DNA of 64,000 nucleotides, from assembly GCF_920984665.1 (NCBI RefSeq), contig NZ_CAKLBP010000008.1, positions 1-64,000 of the forward strand. The letters are read 5' to 3'. Numbering within the stretch: position 1 is the stretch's first letter; each line of letters begins with the position of its first letter. The DNA is from Pedobacter sp. Leaf170 (GTDB lineage Bacteria; Bacteroidota; Bacteroidia; Sphingobacteriales; Sphingobacteriaceae). Below are positions 43,354-53,700 of this stretch, piece by piece. The position numbers were made by a program, and so were the translations under genes. The notes under the pieces are model-generated. The model had not been told where the DNA came from, searched no databases, and saw only the letters and a list, made by a program, of their open reading frames with translations.

Positions 43354-44838
43354 TTAATAACCTGGATTTTGTGTTAACACACCTACGCTGATATCAATCT
43401 CGTTTGATGGAATTGGCCAAACTTCATTTTTGCCAGCTTTCCAACCTTTTGGTCCGAATACAGCTGTACCACGACCCTGACGGATTACATCAAAATAACG
43501 ATCAGATTCCATTGCCAATTCTACTTGTCTTTCTTTCCAAATTGCCTGGCGTAATGTTTCCTTATCAGAAGTAGTTACATCAGGAAGAATACCTGCAGCG
43601 CCATTTCTTGCTCTTGCACGTACACGGTTTAAAGATGTTCTGGCTAAGGCTGCATTATTAGTTTCATTAGCTGCTTCAGCATTCATTAATAATACATCAG
43701 CAAAGCGGATTACCCTAACATTTTGCTGGGCACCTTCGTTAAAACCGGTAATGATTAAGTTAAACGGAACATAAGATTTCTGGTTGTACATTGGATTATC
43801 GCCAGTTGCCGCAATCGCATCACCTTGTGGAGTAGTTTCGCCTCTAAAAATGATTGTTGCATCTCTTCTTGGGTCACCAGTTTCAAAGGCAGCTGCTAAA
43901 GTAGCTGTTGGAACGTTAAAACCCCAACCCCCAACAGAACCCCTAACACCTTGCACTTGGCTATACTGTGAAGTTGCAGAACCTGCAATTGAAGGAATAA
44001 TTTCGCATTGAATTTCAAATACAGACTCTACGCTGTTTTCGTTGTTTAAACGGAAACCTTGCTCAAAATTCGGAACTAAATTGTAACCCATACCCATTAC
44101 TGAATTTGTTAGGCTTAAAACCTGATCCCATTTGCCTTGATACATTGCAACTTTAGCATTTAAAGCCATTGCAGCACCTTTTGTAGCACGACCAATATCT
44201 GCAGAAGCATACGCTTGAGGTAATGCAGCAGCAGCATCAGCTAAATCTTTTTCGATAGCTGCATAAATTTGTGCCTTAGGTGTTCTTGGAATGTTATATT
44301 CACTAACATCTTTTGCAACGTTTAAACGCAATGGCACATCGCCAAATGCTCTTACTAATCTGAAATAAGAATAAGCACGAACAAATTTTGCTTCAGCTAA
44401 ATAACGTGATTTTAAGTTCGCATCCATCGAAATGTTTGGAACGTTATCTAAAACCTGGTTACAATAGTTGATGTTTTTATACTGACCAGTCCAAAAGCCT
44501 AATAATTGGCCTTCAGTAGATGTTACCGTATAATTATCAAAACTGTTTAAATAACTGGCATCATTTGCAGAGCTACCTTTTTCAGCGTCATCGCCACCAA
44601 TGCTCTCTACAGCCAAGGCCGGAAAAGCGGTGTTTTCCCAGCTTCTAAGGTTAGCATAAATAGCATTAACCCCTTTAGTGGCATCTTCCTGAGTTTTCCA
44701 GAAAGATACTGCTGGTTGTTGTGCCTGCGGTTCTACATCTAAAAAGCTTTTTTTACATGCAGGCAAAGCAAAAAGACTAGAGCAAATTGCAATCACTCCA
44801 ATTTTTTGTATATAAGTATTTTTATAATTTAATTTCAT
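43354..44838 (-). CDS. SusD/RagB-family surface glycan-binding lipoprotein (1)
   Basis: The protein has 494 aa with a lipoprotein signal (LFALPACKKSF, Cys near 28). The SusD-type helical TPR fold is indicated by SFWKTQEDATKGVNAIYANL, YLAEAKFVRAYSYFRLVRAFGDVPL, ALNAKVAMYQGKWDQVL and the C-terminal VIRFADVLLMNAEAANE, then AIWKERQVELAMESDRYFDVIR. SusD proteins cap the SusC channel and capture oligosaccharides. It follows susC by 11 bp and ends 18 bp before the chosen LamG start. The length is typical. Confidence 0.95.
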   Translation of the reverse strand: MKLNYKNTYIQKIGVIAICSSLFALPACKKSFLDVEPQAQQPAVSFWKTQEDATKGVNAIYANLRSWENTAFPALAVESIGGDDAEKGSSANDASYLNSFDNYTVTSTEGQLLGFWTGQYKNINYCNQVLDNVPNISMDANLKSRYLAEAKFVRAYSYFRLVRAFGDVPLRLNVAKDVSEYNIPRTPKAQIYAAIEKDLADAAAALPQAYASADIGRATKGAAMALNAKVAMYQGKWDQVLSLTNSVMGMGYNLVPNFEQGFRLNNENSVESVFEIQCEIIPSIAGSATSQYSQVQGVRGSVGGWGFNVPTATLAAAFETGDPRRDATIIFRGETTPQGDAIAATGDNPMYNQKSYVPFNLIITGFNEGAQQNVRVIRFADVLLMNAEAANETNNAALARTSLNRVRARARNGAAGILPDVTTSDKETLRQAIWKERQVELAMESDRYFDVIRQGRGTAVFGPKGWKAGKNEVWPIPSNEIDISVGVLTQNPGY

Positions 44839-44849
44839 CGCTTTATTAA

Positions 44850-47800
44850 TTAGAAAGTAACTTGAAGACCTAATCTATAAGTTGCAGATAGTGGGTAAAC
44901 ACTTGCATCTATACCTGAACTACCTGGGTTACCACCAATTTCTGGTGTAAATCCTCTGTAGCCAAATAAGTTAATTGCGTTTTGAGCATCAACGAAAAAT
45001 CTAACTCTTTGTGTTTTCCATTTATTCATTAATGAAGAAGGTAATGAATAACCTAATTGTACATTTCTTAAACGGATGTATGAACCATCTTCAACATAGA
45101 ATGAGTTTGGAGCTGCATTAGCTGTAGAACCAATACTTACAGAAGGGTAGGTATTAGATGTACCAGCACCACGCCATCTGTTATCATAGAAATCTTTGCT
45201 AAAGTTCTCGTTACCGAAACGGTAAGCTAAGTTTGCGTTGTAAACATCAACACCAGCTACACCTTGAACATCGAATGAGAAATCGAAGTTTTTATAATCA
45301 AAGCTTGTACTTATTCCGTAATTAAATTTAGGGTTTGGATTACCTAAAACAACGCGGTCTTTTCCATCGATAATACCATCACCATTTTGGTCAACATATT
45401 TAAAATCTCCTGGTTTAGCAAGTGGTTGAGCTGAAGAAGAAGCTTCTGCAGTAGTCTGGAAAATTCCTGCTACATCATAACCGTAAAATGCACCAATTGG
45501 TCCACCTTCTACAGTGTATGTTGCTAGAGCACCATTTGCGATACCAGCTCCACCATCATAAATTGGGTTTTTACCAGTTACAACAGATAAAATTTTGTTG
45601 TTATTGATACCAATGTTACCGCTAACTGAATACCTCAAACCACCAGCAGTTTTATCAGACCAAGTTCCTAAAAACTCGAAACCACGGTTTTGGATATCTG
45701 CCTGGTTTCCAATTAATCTTCCTGATGATGTACCAAGAGATGAAAATACCGGAATACCGAAGATTGCCTGTTGCGTTTTCTTGTTGTAAACACCAGTTTC
45801 GATGCTTAAACGGTTATCCAAAAATCTAGCTTCTAAACCAATATCAGTACCAACAGTTCTTTCCCAGTTTAAGAAGGTAGGAACAATCATATCGATACTT
45901 GCACCTGTGTAACCTACACCATTGTAAAAGGCTACTAAACTTCCGCCTTGGCTAACCGTTAAAGTAGTTGGATTTACTGGTACACCTGCGTTACCAACTT
46001 TACCCCAAGAACCTTTTAATTTTAAGTAATTGAAAACCTTTTGGTCTTTCATGAAGTCTTCACTACTTAGAACCCAACCCGCACCAATTGAAGGGAAATA
46101 ACCCCAAAGGTCTCCACCGCCATAAAATTGCGAGGCAGCATCAGCACGTAAAGTAGCGTTTAATAAATAACGATCTTTAAATGAATAATTAACACGTCCG
46201 AAATATGATGCAGAAGTACCTAAGCTACCACCATCAACAATAGTACGCGTTGCTGCAGTTCCTAATGATAGATATAAATCACCATCACTGGTGTAAGGCA
46301 CATCAAATGCAGTTGCATTTGTAAAGAAAGATTTTCTTCTTTGAGCGGTTTGTCCAGCTAAAACCGTTAAATTATGCTCGCCAAAAGTGTTTTTGTAGGT
46401 TAATGTATTTTCTAAAATCCAGTTTCTGGTTTCGTTTCTGTTAACTCTTAATGTACTTTGTGTAGTACGTTGACCCTGAGTTGCAGCGTATAAAGGTGTG
46501 TAACCTCTAACCTCGTTCTGACCAAAATCACCACCTGCACTTGTTCTAAATGTGAAGTTTTTAGCGAAGTTTAATTCTGCATAAACATTACCTGTAATAC
46601 GATAGTTTCTTGATATTTGATTAAAATAATCGATTGTAACTTGTGGATTGAAGTTGTTACCACCACCTAAGCTAAAATCATTCGCATCACCATAACTACC
46701 ATCAGCATAATAAACCGGAACTACCGGGCCTGCTGCATAAAGCTGGCGAAAAATGCCATCATCTTTATCTCTTGAGCTTATTGCTGTACCAGATACTGTA
46801 TAACCAACTTTTAATGGCTTTAAGATTTGGAAGTCGTTTGATAATTTAGCGGTGTAACGTTCCCATCCTTCTGTTTTAACAATACCATCTTCTTTGGTAT
46901 AACCTAAAGAGAAATTGTAAGTTGTTTTTTCTGCGCCACCATTAACCGAAATCTGATGATTGGTTTGTAATGCGTTTCTTAAAACCTGATTATACCAGTT
47001 TGTTCCAGTACCGAATGATGCCGGATTAGAAAATAACGGGTTAGCACCATTAATTGCTGATAATTCGTTGATAAGCGTTGCATACTCAGATGCATTTGCC
47101 ATTTCGACCTGGTTAGTTACAGCTTTAAAACCTACAGAACCATTATAGCTAATAGTTGCTTCGCCTTTTTTACCTCTGTTTGTAGTGATTAAAACAACTC
47201 CATTCGCCGCTCTGATACCATAAATCGATTGTGACGATGCATCTTTTAAAATACTTGTACTTTCAATGTCGCTAGGGTTTAAGAAAGTAACATCATCATA
47301 CCAAACTCCATCTACTACGTATAAAACACCGGTGTTACCATAAATAGTACCCGTACCACGAATTGTGATTTTTGGAGATGAACCAGGTGCACCAGAATTG
47401 GTGATGTTTACACCGGCAACTTTACCTTGTAATGCACTAATTGGGTTTACTGATGCTTGTTTAGAGATTTCCTCTCCTTTTACGGTCGCTACTGAACCGG
47501 TAACATCTACTTTTCTTTGAGTACCATAACCAACAACAACTACCTGCTCTAATTGCTGTGATGATGATTGTAATTCTACATTTACTGTAGTACGGTTACC
47601 AACAGCAACTTCTTGTGAGGTGTAACCTAAGTATTGGAATACTAATGTTGCGTTTGCTGGTGCGCTAATGCTATACGCTCCCGATGCATCTGTTTGTGTA
47701 CCAATTGTTGTCCCTTTAACTAATACGCTTACGCTAGGGATGGTGGTTTTATCACCTCCATCTCTCACTATACCTTTTACAGTAATGTTTTGCGCAAATG

Positions 47801-47864
47801 CTACGTTAATTGCGAGTAAACAAAATACGGCCAGAACAGAAATTCTTGTAAAGATTCTTTTCAT
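44850..47864 (-). CDS. SusC/RagA-family TonB-dependent transporter (1)
   Basis: The protein has 1004 aa. A signal peptide (1-24) precedes a carboxypeptidase-like regulatory domain (VKGIVRDGGDKTTIPSVSVL, about 28-105), then a plug domain with the SusC signature (VVVGYGTQRKVDVTGSV and SIYGIRAANGVVLITT) and the barrel to a terminal aromatic (LQVTF). It imports the oligosaccharide captured by SusD using TonB energy. It heads a susC-susD-lamG unit, and its upstream region shares three conserved blocks with the paralogous susC at 50775. No STN domain is present, so regulation is by the SusR-like protein rather than FecI/FecR. Confidence 0.95.
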   Translation of the reverse strand: MKRIFTRISVLAVFCLLAINVAFAQNITVKGIVRDGGDKTTIPSVSVLVKGTTIGTQTDASGAYSISAPANATLVFQYLGYTSQEVAVGNRTTVNVELQSSSQQLEQVVVVGYGTQRKVDVTGSVATVKGEEISKQASVNPISALQGKVAGVNITNSGAPGSSPKITIRGTGTIYGNTGVLYVVDGVWYDDVTFLNPSDIESTSILKDASSQSIYGIRAANGVVLITTNRGKKGEATISYNGSVGFKAVTNQVEMANASEYATLINELSAINGANPLFSNPASFGTGTNWYNQVLRNALQTNHQISVNGGAEKTTYNFSLGYTKEDGIVKTEGWERYTAKLSNDFQILKPLKVGYTVSGTAISSRDKDDGIFRQLYAAGPVVPVYYADGSYGDANDFSLGGGNNFNPQVTIDYFNQISRNYRITGNVYAELNFAKNFTFRTSAGGDFGQNEVRGYTPLYAATQGQRTTQSTLRVNRNETRNWILENTLTYKNTFGEHNLTVLAGQTAQRRKSFFTNATAFDVPYTSDGDLYLSLGTAATRTIVDGGSLGTSASYFGRVNYSFKDRYLLNATLRADAASQFYGGGDLWGYFPSIGAGWVLSSEDFMKDQKVFNYLKLKGSWGKVGNAGVPVNPTTLTVSQGGSLVAFYNGVGYTGASIDMIVPTFLNWERTVGTDIGLEARFLDNRLSIETGVYNKKTQQAIFGIPVFSSLGTSSGRLIGNQADIQNRGFEFLGTWSDKTAGGLRYSVSGNIGINNNKILSVVTGKNPIYDGGAGIANGALATYTVEGGPIGAFYGYDVAGIFQTTAEASSSAQPLAKPGDFKYVDQNGDGIIDGKDRVVLGNPNPKFNYGISTSFDYKNFDFSFDVQGVAGVDVYNANLAYRFGNENFSKDFYDNRWRGAGTSNTYPSVSIGSTANAAPNSFYVEDGSYIRLRNVQLGYSLPSSLMNKWKTQRVRFFVDAQNAINLFGYRGFTPEIGGNPGSSGIDASVYPLSATYRLGLQVTF

Positions 47865-47938
47865 GCTTTATTAAAATTTAGTTTAATTGTTAAGATAAAT
47901 GTGAGGTTGTTTTTTTGCTTGTGCAAGTGTTTCTACCT

Positions 47939-47954
47939 CAACATTAGTACATCA
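47939..47954. promoter_or_regulatory. Conserved block A upstream of susC-1
   Basis: CAACATTAGTACATCA is identical at 53867-53882 upstream of the other susC. It starts 75 bp before this susC and 72 bp before the other. On the coding strand it reads TGATGTACTAATGTTG, whose TGATGTA word also occurs in block B. Confidence 0.7.
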
Positions 47955-48051
47955 ACATGAAAAGAATACTATCTCAAAAATGAATACCAAATACGAAAAC
48001 AGGCTAAAAACACAGTTTTTAAAATGGAAACTGATAAATTAAAGCTACACA

Positions 48052-48067
48052 AGTGTAAAAAGTACAC
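48052..48067. promoter_or_regulatory. Conserved dyad block C upstream of susC-1 (GTGTA-N5-TACAC)
   Basis: AGTGTAAAAAGTACAC contains a perfect inverted repeat, GTGTA and TACAC, with a 5-nt spacer. The same dyad occurs at 53979-53994. Both copies lie exactly 29 bp from block B, so the pair looks like a protein-binding module. Confidence 0.65.
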
Positions 48068-48096
48068 GAAGTGTTTTTGTGATGTAGAAAAATGCT

Positions 48097-48119
48097 TTTG
48101 AGAGGTAATGATGTAGTGA
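48097..48119. promoter_or_regulatory. Conserved block B upstream of susC-1
   Basis: A 23-nt sequence, core GGTAATGATGTAGTGA, is identical at 54024-54046. It lies about 230 bp upstream of both susC genes. It is far for a promoter element but plausible for an activator site. Confidence 0.7.
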
Positions 48120-48251
48120 TGTGAAATGGTTATGTAATAAAAATGTTGTTAAATGCAATCGTTCCCGGTACGGTTGTAAACAAAGTTTAGCAACCATGTT
48201 TAACTTGTATAGCATACAGGAATAAATACTTAACAAATCTACATATCTTAG

Positions 48252-48285
48252 AAAAAATGGGAATCTATTTTTTTAGATTCCCATT
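48252..48285 (-). terminator. Rho-independent terminator downstream of LamG lipoprotein 2
   Basis: AATGGGAATCTA (48256-48267) and TAGATTCCCATT (48274-48285) are perfect inverted repeats. On the minus strand the hairpin is followed by TTTTTTC. It ends the second susC-susD-lamG unit, so the first unit needs its own promoter. Confidence 0.9.
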
Positions 48286-48304
48286 AAAAAAGATTATCTG
48301 TAAA

Positions 48305-49192
48305 TTATTTTCCGGCAACGGTTAAATCATACATTGCTTTAACAACTGCGTCAGGCATAAAAGCATTATAGATTTTTACTTCATCTATCTTGCCAGTCAT
48401 TAAGCCATATTCTGTATTTGTGCTTACAGATTTACCAGGAATGAGGTTATAATTTGCCCCAATAATTAATTCATTTGGCTCGTTCGATTTAAATAAGTTA
48501 TTTCCAGTTCCTCTATCAGAATAGCTGCCGATGTTTTCACCATTGGTTAAAATATTGAATCTTCCTGTTAAGCCATTATAACTTAAAACTAAATGAACCC
48601 AATTTCCGGGTCCAATTTTTGGTGTTTTAGTTGCGTTCAGATTATCTTGAGAACCACCACCGATTGTTGAGAATCTTGGGCCAACTTTAAGTACATCAAT
48701 GTTGCTTGCCGGATAACTGTTTGTGTTTAACCTAATGTCTAAATTTCCATCAAAAATACCGGGACGAGCAAACTGTGTTAACATCGTTCTTTTGGATCCA
48801 TTGTTTGATATTTGTATCCATTGGCTAATGGTAAAGCTTTTAAAAGCTTCTTGCTTAAAGGCAGCAAATTGAGTGGCGTAATAAAGGTAACCTGCATTTA
48901 AATTCAATGCTTTACCTTTAAAACCGTCCACAAACGAATCTCCGGTTTTAGAAGTTGGTGCTGTATTTGTTAGTTTTTCATTGTAGGTATCATCAAAACT
49001 AAAATATGCAACTAAATTATCTTTAAGTATTTCATCTGATGTTTTGAAGCCTCCAACCGTGCCAGCATAATCATTGGGATCTAATTCAGGTAAATTATTT
49101 GGATTTCCATCTTTCTCACAAGATGAAAATAAGGAGAGAACTGGTATAAAAGCCAATAAATATCTCAACTTATATATTTTTGATCTTTTCAT
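48305..49192 (-). CDS. LamG-domain surface lipoprotein (2), putative glycan-binding
   Basis: The protein has 295 aa. The signal peptide ends in the lipobox LFSSC (Cys25). After a short Asp/Asn/Pro-rich linker comes a LamG domain (about 57-290), with NLVAYFSFDDTYNEKLTNT at its start and GLMTGKIDEVKIYNAFMP at its end. It parallels the LamG protein at 42505 in gene order and architecture, but sequence identity looks low except in the terminal strands. It follows susD by 11 bp. Probable role: surface retention of the glycan for the SusCD complex (inference). Confidence 0.82.
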   Translation of the reverse strand: MKRSKIYKLRYLLAFIPVLSLFSSCEKDGNPNNLPELDPNDYAGTVGGFKTSDEILKDNLVAYFSFDDTYNEKLTNTAPTSKTGDSFVDGFKGKALNLNAGYLYYATQFAAFKQEAFKSFTISQWIQISNNGSKRTMLTQFARPGIFDGNLDIRLNTNSYPASNIDVLKVGPRFSTIGGGSQDNLNATKTPKIGPGNWVHLVLSYNGLTGRFNILTNGENIGSYSDRGTGNNLFKSNEPNELIIGANYNLIPGKSVSTNTEYGLMTGKIDEVKIYNAFMPDAVVKAMYDLTVAGK

Positions 49193-49203
49193 TTTTATAT
49201 AAA

Positions 49204-50754
49204 TTAGTAACCGTTATTTTGAGTTAATACACCTTTACTTAAATCAATTTGCTGTTGCGGTATGGGTAACAATCTATCTCTATTAGGATTATAACTTGTT
49301 TTGCCTGCGGCTTGCATCGCTTCAGCATCAATTCCCCAACGTACAATATCAAAAAAGCGCTCATGTTCCATAGCTAATTCAATCCTTCTTTCTTGTCTGA
49401 TTGCATTTCTCAATGCATTTTGATCAGTTGTAGTTATGTTTGGCAATGTGCCTGCCGGTGCGCCAATTCTTGCTCTTGTTCTAATGCTATTCAATGCATC
49501 TAGGGCTAAAGTTGTATTTGCTGCTCCACCAACTTCGTTTGCAGCTTCTGCAAACATTAAAACGATATCCGCATAGCGAAGAATTCTAACATTCATCCAC
49601 CAACCACCACGGTTATTATATGCAGCAATGTAAGTTGGATTCACTAAAACTTTATGGTTGTATTTTAAATTTGGCACTTCGCTTGGATAAAGCGGCGCTT
49701 TTTGACCATATAAAGTAAAGTTATCTTTACCTGCAATACTGCTGTAAAGGATTGTTCTGGCTTTTCTAGGGTCGTTGGCCTCATAAGCTGCTTCCAGAGC
49801 GGCACTTGGTGAGTTCCAGCCCCAACCTCTGTTCCATTCGGTAGTATTTCCTCTTGTGCCCTGAATACTTGCATATTGTACACCATTGGCAGTTTGGACT
49901 GTTGCACTCGCAGTTGCTTGAATTTCAAATACGGATTCTCTACTATTTTCACCTTTTTCGCTGAAGATGTCATTATAAGATACGCTTAAATCGTATTGCC
50001 CTGAATTCATAACCTGACTGGCTGCAGACATCGCCATACCCCATTTTTTTTGGTAAAGATAAGCTTTGGCTAAAATGCCATTTGCCGAACCTTTCGTAGG
50101 GCGACCGATGAATTTACTTGGCCAGCTCAAGGGTAAATTTGCCGCTGCAAATTGCATGTCGGATTCTACCAAAGCATAAATTACTTCCGGGCTACTCTGA
50201 GCTATGTTTGAAGTTACATCCAAAACTTTATCAATTTTTGGAACTCTGCCATAGGCTCTAACGAGGAAGAAATATGAATATCCACGTAGAAATCTAGCCT
50301 CTGCTTCAGCCTGAATTTTTTGCTGGTCATTAGCTATAATATCCGGGTTATTATAAATTTGGTCGATAATGGTATTACATCTATTAATCATGGTGTAATA
50401 TTCTGTCCATAACGTGTTAACCCTTCCGTTGGTTAAAGCAGGGAAGTTATCCATTGCGATTACATCGGCACCGCCATCTGTAGGCGTACTGCCTTTATCA
50501 GCATCATCACTTCTGATGCTAGTTGCAACCATGAAACCATCCGATATGTAATTGTATGCTCTTAGTGCACTATATGCAGAGAACAAAAAAGTATCATAAG
50601 GCGTTCCACCCTGCGGATAAGGGTAATCATCGGCAGTATATTCACCTTGCCTTTGGGTATCTAAAAATTTTTGACAACCCGAATTTGTCGAAGCTGCAAC
50701 AATGGCCAATATGCCAAGTGCAATGTTTCTTTTATAATTATTGAATATTTTCAT
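49204..50754 (-). CDS. SusD/RagB-family surface glycan-binding lipoprotein (2)
   Basis: The protein has 516 aa with a lipoprotein signal (Cys27 in NSGCQKFLD). SusD helical features are AEARFLRGYSYFFLVRAYGRVPKI, NGILAKAYLYQKKWGMAMS, VRILRYADIVLMFAEAANE and IRQERRIELAMEHERFFDIVRWG, ending ILTQNNGY-like as GVLTQNNGY. It follows susC by 20 bp. It is paralogous to the SusD at 43354 (both end in GVLTQNxGY), consistent with duplication of the whole triplet followed by divergence. Confidence 0.95.
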   Translation of the reverse strand: MKIFNNYKRNIALGILAIVAASTNSGCQKFLDTQRQGEYTADDYPYPQGGTPYDTFLFSAYSALRAYNYISDGFMVATSIRSDDADKGSTPTDGGADVIAMDNFPALTNGRVNTLWTEYYTMINRCNTIIDQIYNNPDIIANDQQKIQAEAEARFLRGYSYFFLVRAYGRVPKIDKVLDVTSNIAQSSPEVIYALVESDMQFAAANLPLSWPSKFIGRPTKGSANGILAKAYLYQKKWGMAMSAASQVMNSGQYDLSVSYNDIFSEKGENSRESVFEIQATASATVQTANGVQYASIQGTRGNTTEWNRGWGWNSPSAALEAAYEANDPRKARTILYSSIAGKDNFTLYGQKAPLYPSEVPNLKYNHKVLVNPTYIAAYNNRGGWWMNVRILRYADIVLMFAEAANEVGGAANTTLALDALNSIRTRARIGAPAGTLPNITTTDQNALRNAIRQERRIELAMEHERFFDIVRWGIDAEAMQAAGKTSYNPNRDRLLPIPQQQIDLSKGVLTQNNGY

Positions 50755-50774
50755 CTTTTAAGCCTTTAATTTAG

Positions 50775-53700
50775 TTAGAAAGTAACATTCAATCCGAACG
50801 AATAAATAGCAGGAACCGGATAAACTCCGTTATCTGCACCGCCACCTAAAATACTTCCGATTTGGGCTTCTGGGGTGTATCCTGTTGCTTTTGTCCACGT
50901 TTGGATATTTTGGCCACTTAAATAAATTCTAAGTTTCTGAGCACCTATTTTGCTCAGCATTGTTGGTGCAAATGTATAACCTAATTGTACAGTACGAAGT
51001 CTGAAATAATCTCCAGGCTCTAAAAAGTAAGAACTGAATAAAAAGTTATTACCTCTTGTATTATCCAAAATTGGTTCAACATTTGAAGTTCCAGGACCAG
51101 TCCACGCATTTAACCTGTTGCTTTCGTAATTAAGAGTAGCAAAATTTGCGGTACGACGTTCAGTGTAGATTTTATTTCCTGCCACACCTTGTCCTTCGAT
51201 AAGTGCATCAAAGCCTTTATAGCCTAAAGATAAACTCATTCCATAACTGTATGGAGGGAATGGAGTTCCTAAATAGGTTCTATCGGCAGCAGTAATCACA
51301 CCATCGCCGTTTGTATCCTGATAAGCAATATCTCCAAGCTGAGAATTAGAAAATTGTGCCTGGTTTAACATTTCTTTGGCAGTTTGATAAATTCCGATTT
51401 GCTTGTATCCATAAAAATAACCAATAGATTGCCCAGAATTGGTTAAGTTTACACCACTGTTTCCAGTAATCTGAAATTCGGTTGTATTACCTAAAGATTC
51501 TACTTTATTTTTATTGTAACTGAAATTTCCGGAAAGGTTGTAGATGAAATCTCCGATTTTATCGCTCCATCCTAAGCTTACCTCAATACCACGGTTATTA
51601 ATTTTACCTAAGTTGGTAAAGTAAGGTAACTGACCTGCAAGTAGAGGGAAACTGGTTAAAATACCATCAGTTGTTTTGTTATATAGATTAATTTCGGCGT
51701 TAAAACGATTATTAAAGGCTTTTAAATCAAGCCCTAAATCTAAACCCTGTACAATTTCAAATCTTAAATTTGGATCAGGAATGTAAGAATTTTGTATTGC
51801 CGTGTAAACATTTTCACCGAAAACAGCTGTTGAACCATTTGATAAACCTTGTTGATAAAGATTAGGCGAAACACCGTTAGAATTGCCAAGACGACCCCAC
51901 GAAGCACGCAATTTTAAATAATCAATTCCTTTTATGTTAGATTTAAAAAATGCTTCTTCGCTGGCTACCCAGCCTAAACCTACACTTCCAAAAGTTCCCC
52001 ATCTGTTTTGTGGTGAAAAACGTGAGCTTCCATCTCTTCTAATGGTTCCGTTGAATAAATATTTATCTTTGAAACTATAGCTTACTCTGGCAAATGCACC
52101 AACGTTTGTTTCTTCGCTACCACCGCCACTATTTGCCAATATATTATTTGCGTTTACGATACCTAAATACCATAAATCCGGATCTCCCGGAACAACTAAT
52201 GTACTGTCTGTTCTACTACCGCCTACATTTGAGCCTGCAAAACGCAACGATGTAAAACCGGCTAATGCGGTAATTCTATGCCCACCCTCTAATGATTTCT
52301 CGTAAGTTAAGGTATGATCTTGTTGATATCTATGTGTTTCTGATTGATTTTGGCTAACTGTTGAGCGGAATTGATCGTCTCTAACAATTGTAGTTTGTGC
52401 GCCATTTTCGCCGATGTTTGCAACGAAAAATGGAGGTCTTGAGTATCCTCTTGAATGATTAAAACCAAAATCGCCATAAAAGGTAGATTTAATTTTGAAG
52501 TCTTTCAAAAATGTTAATTCTGCAAATATGCTACCATTAAAACGGAAAACCTTATTAATAGATGTTCTATCTGATCGCATAATAGCCGAAATTGGATTTC
52601 CCACTTGCGCTCTTTGAAACGATGGCATAGAATAGTAAGTATTTTCATTTAGTTGGATTGGCACAATGGGCGCTGCCCAAATTGCATTATTTAAACTTAC
52701 ACCGGTGCCATTTGGTTTAGCCAAGAAACCAGTAATCTCTCCACCAATTTTAAATTTATTGGTTACCTTAATTTCCTCACTTAAGCGTAGAACATATTTT
52801 TCATAACTACTGTATTTAACAACACCTTCCTGATTGTTATAACTTAAATTAACTAACGTTGTTGATTTCTCTCCGCTATTGCTAAAACTCAAGCTATTTG
52901 TATTTATCATCGCAGTGCGAAGAATTTCATTCTGCCAATCGGTATTTGCGGTATAGTTTGAAAAATCAAATGGTGCCGCTCCAATGTTAGTCAATTGGGT
53001 AGAGTATAGTTTTTTAAATCCCTCGGCATCAGTTACATCAATTTTATCGATAACTTTTTGAACGCCAATGTTTGAATTAAAATTAATCCTGGTTTGGCCA
53101 CGTGCCGCTCTTTTTGTTGTTACAGCAATTACACCATTTGCACCTCTTAAACCGTAAATTGCCGCAGATGATGCGTCTCTCAATAAATCAATTGATTCGA
53201 TGTCCGCTGGATTTAAGTAATCAATATTATCTTGCAATAAGCCATCTACAACATACAAAGGAGATGCACTATTAGTACTGCTAATACCTCTTATACGGAT
53301 TACAGGTTGAGCACCAGGACCTCCGGAATTTACAACTGTTAAACCTGCCACCTTACCTTGTAGTGAAGCCAACGGATTTACAGCCGGCATTTTGGCTAAT
53401 TCATCTCCGTTAACACTAGAAATTGAACCGGTTAAGTCTTTACGCTTTTGTGTACCGTAACCAACTACAACAACCTGTTCTAATTCTTGGTTTGCTGATG
53501 ATAACACAACATTTAAAGTTGTACGTCCATTTACTGGAATTTCTTGTGTACCGTAACCAATAAATGTAAAAATTAAAGTAGAATTCGGCGGAGCACTAAT
53601 GCTATATGCCCCTGATGCGTCTGTTTGTGTAGCTATTTGTGTACCCTTAACTAAAATGCTAACGCTTGGAATTGTCGACTTATCGCCGCCGTCCATTACC

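Larger units (their letters stand above)
47865..48304. other. 440-bp regulatory gap upstream of susC-1
   Basis: No gene is supported. From the susC start outward it holds an AT-rich leader, block A, block C, block B and, next to the preceding LamG gene, a terminator. A 63-aa minus-strand frame at 48045-48236 runs through the conserved blocks and is not credible as a gene. Confidence 0.75.

Noticed and set aside
48045..48236. 63-aa minus-strand frame in the susC-1 regulatory gap
   Set aside because: It runs through blocks conserved at the DNA level between the two susC gaps; the other gap has no matching frame, so the conservation is not coding.
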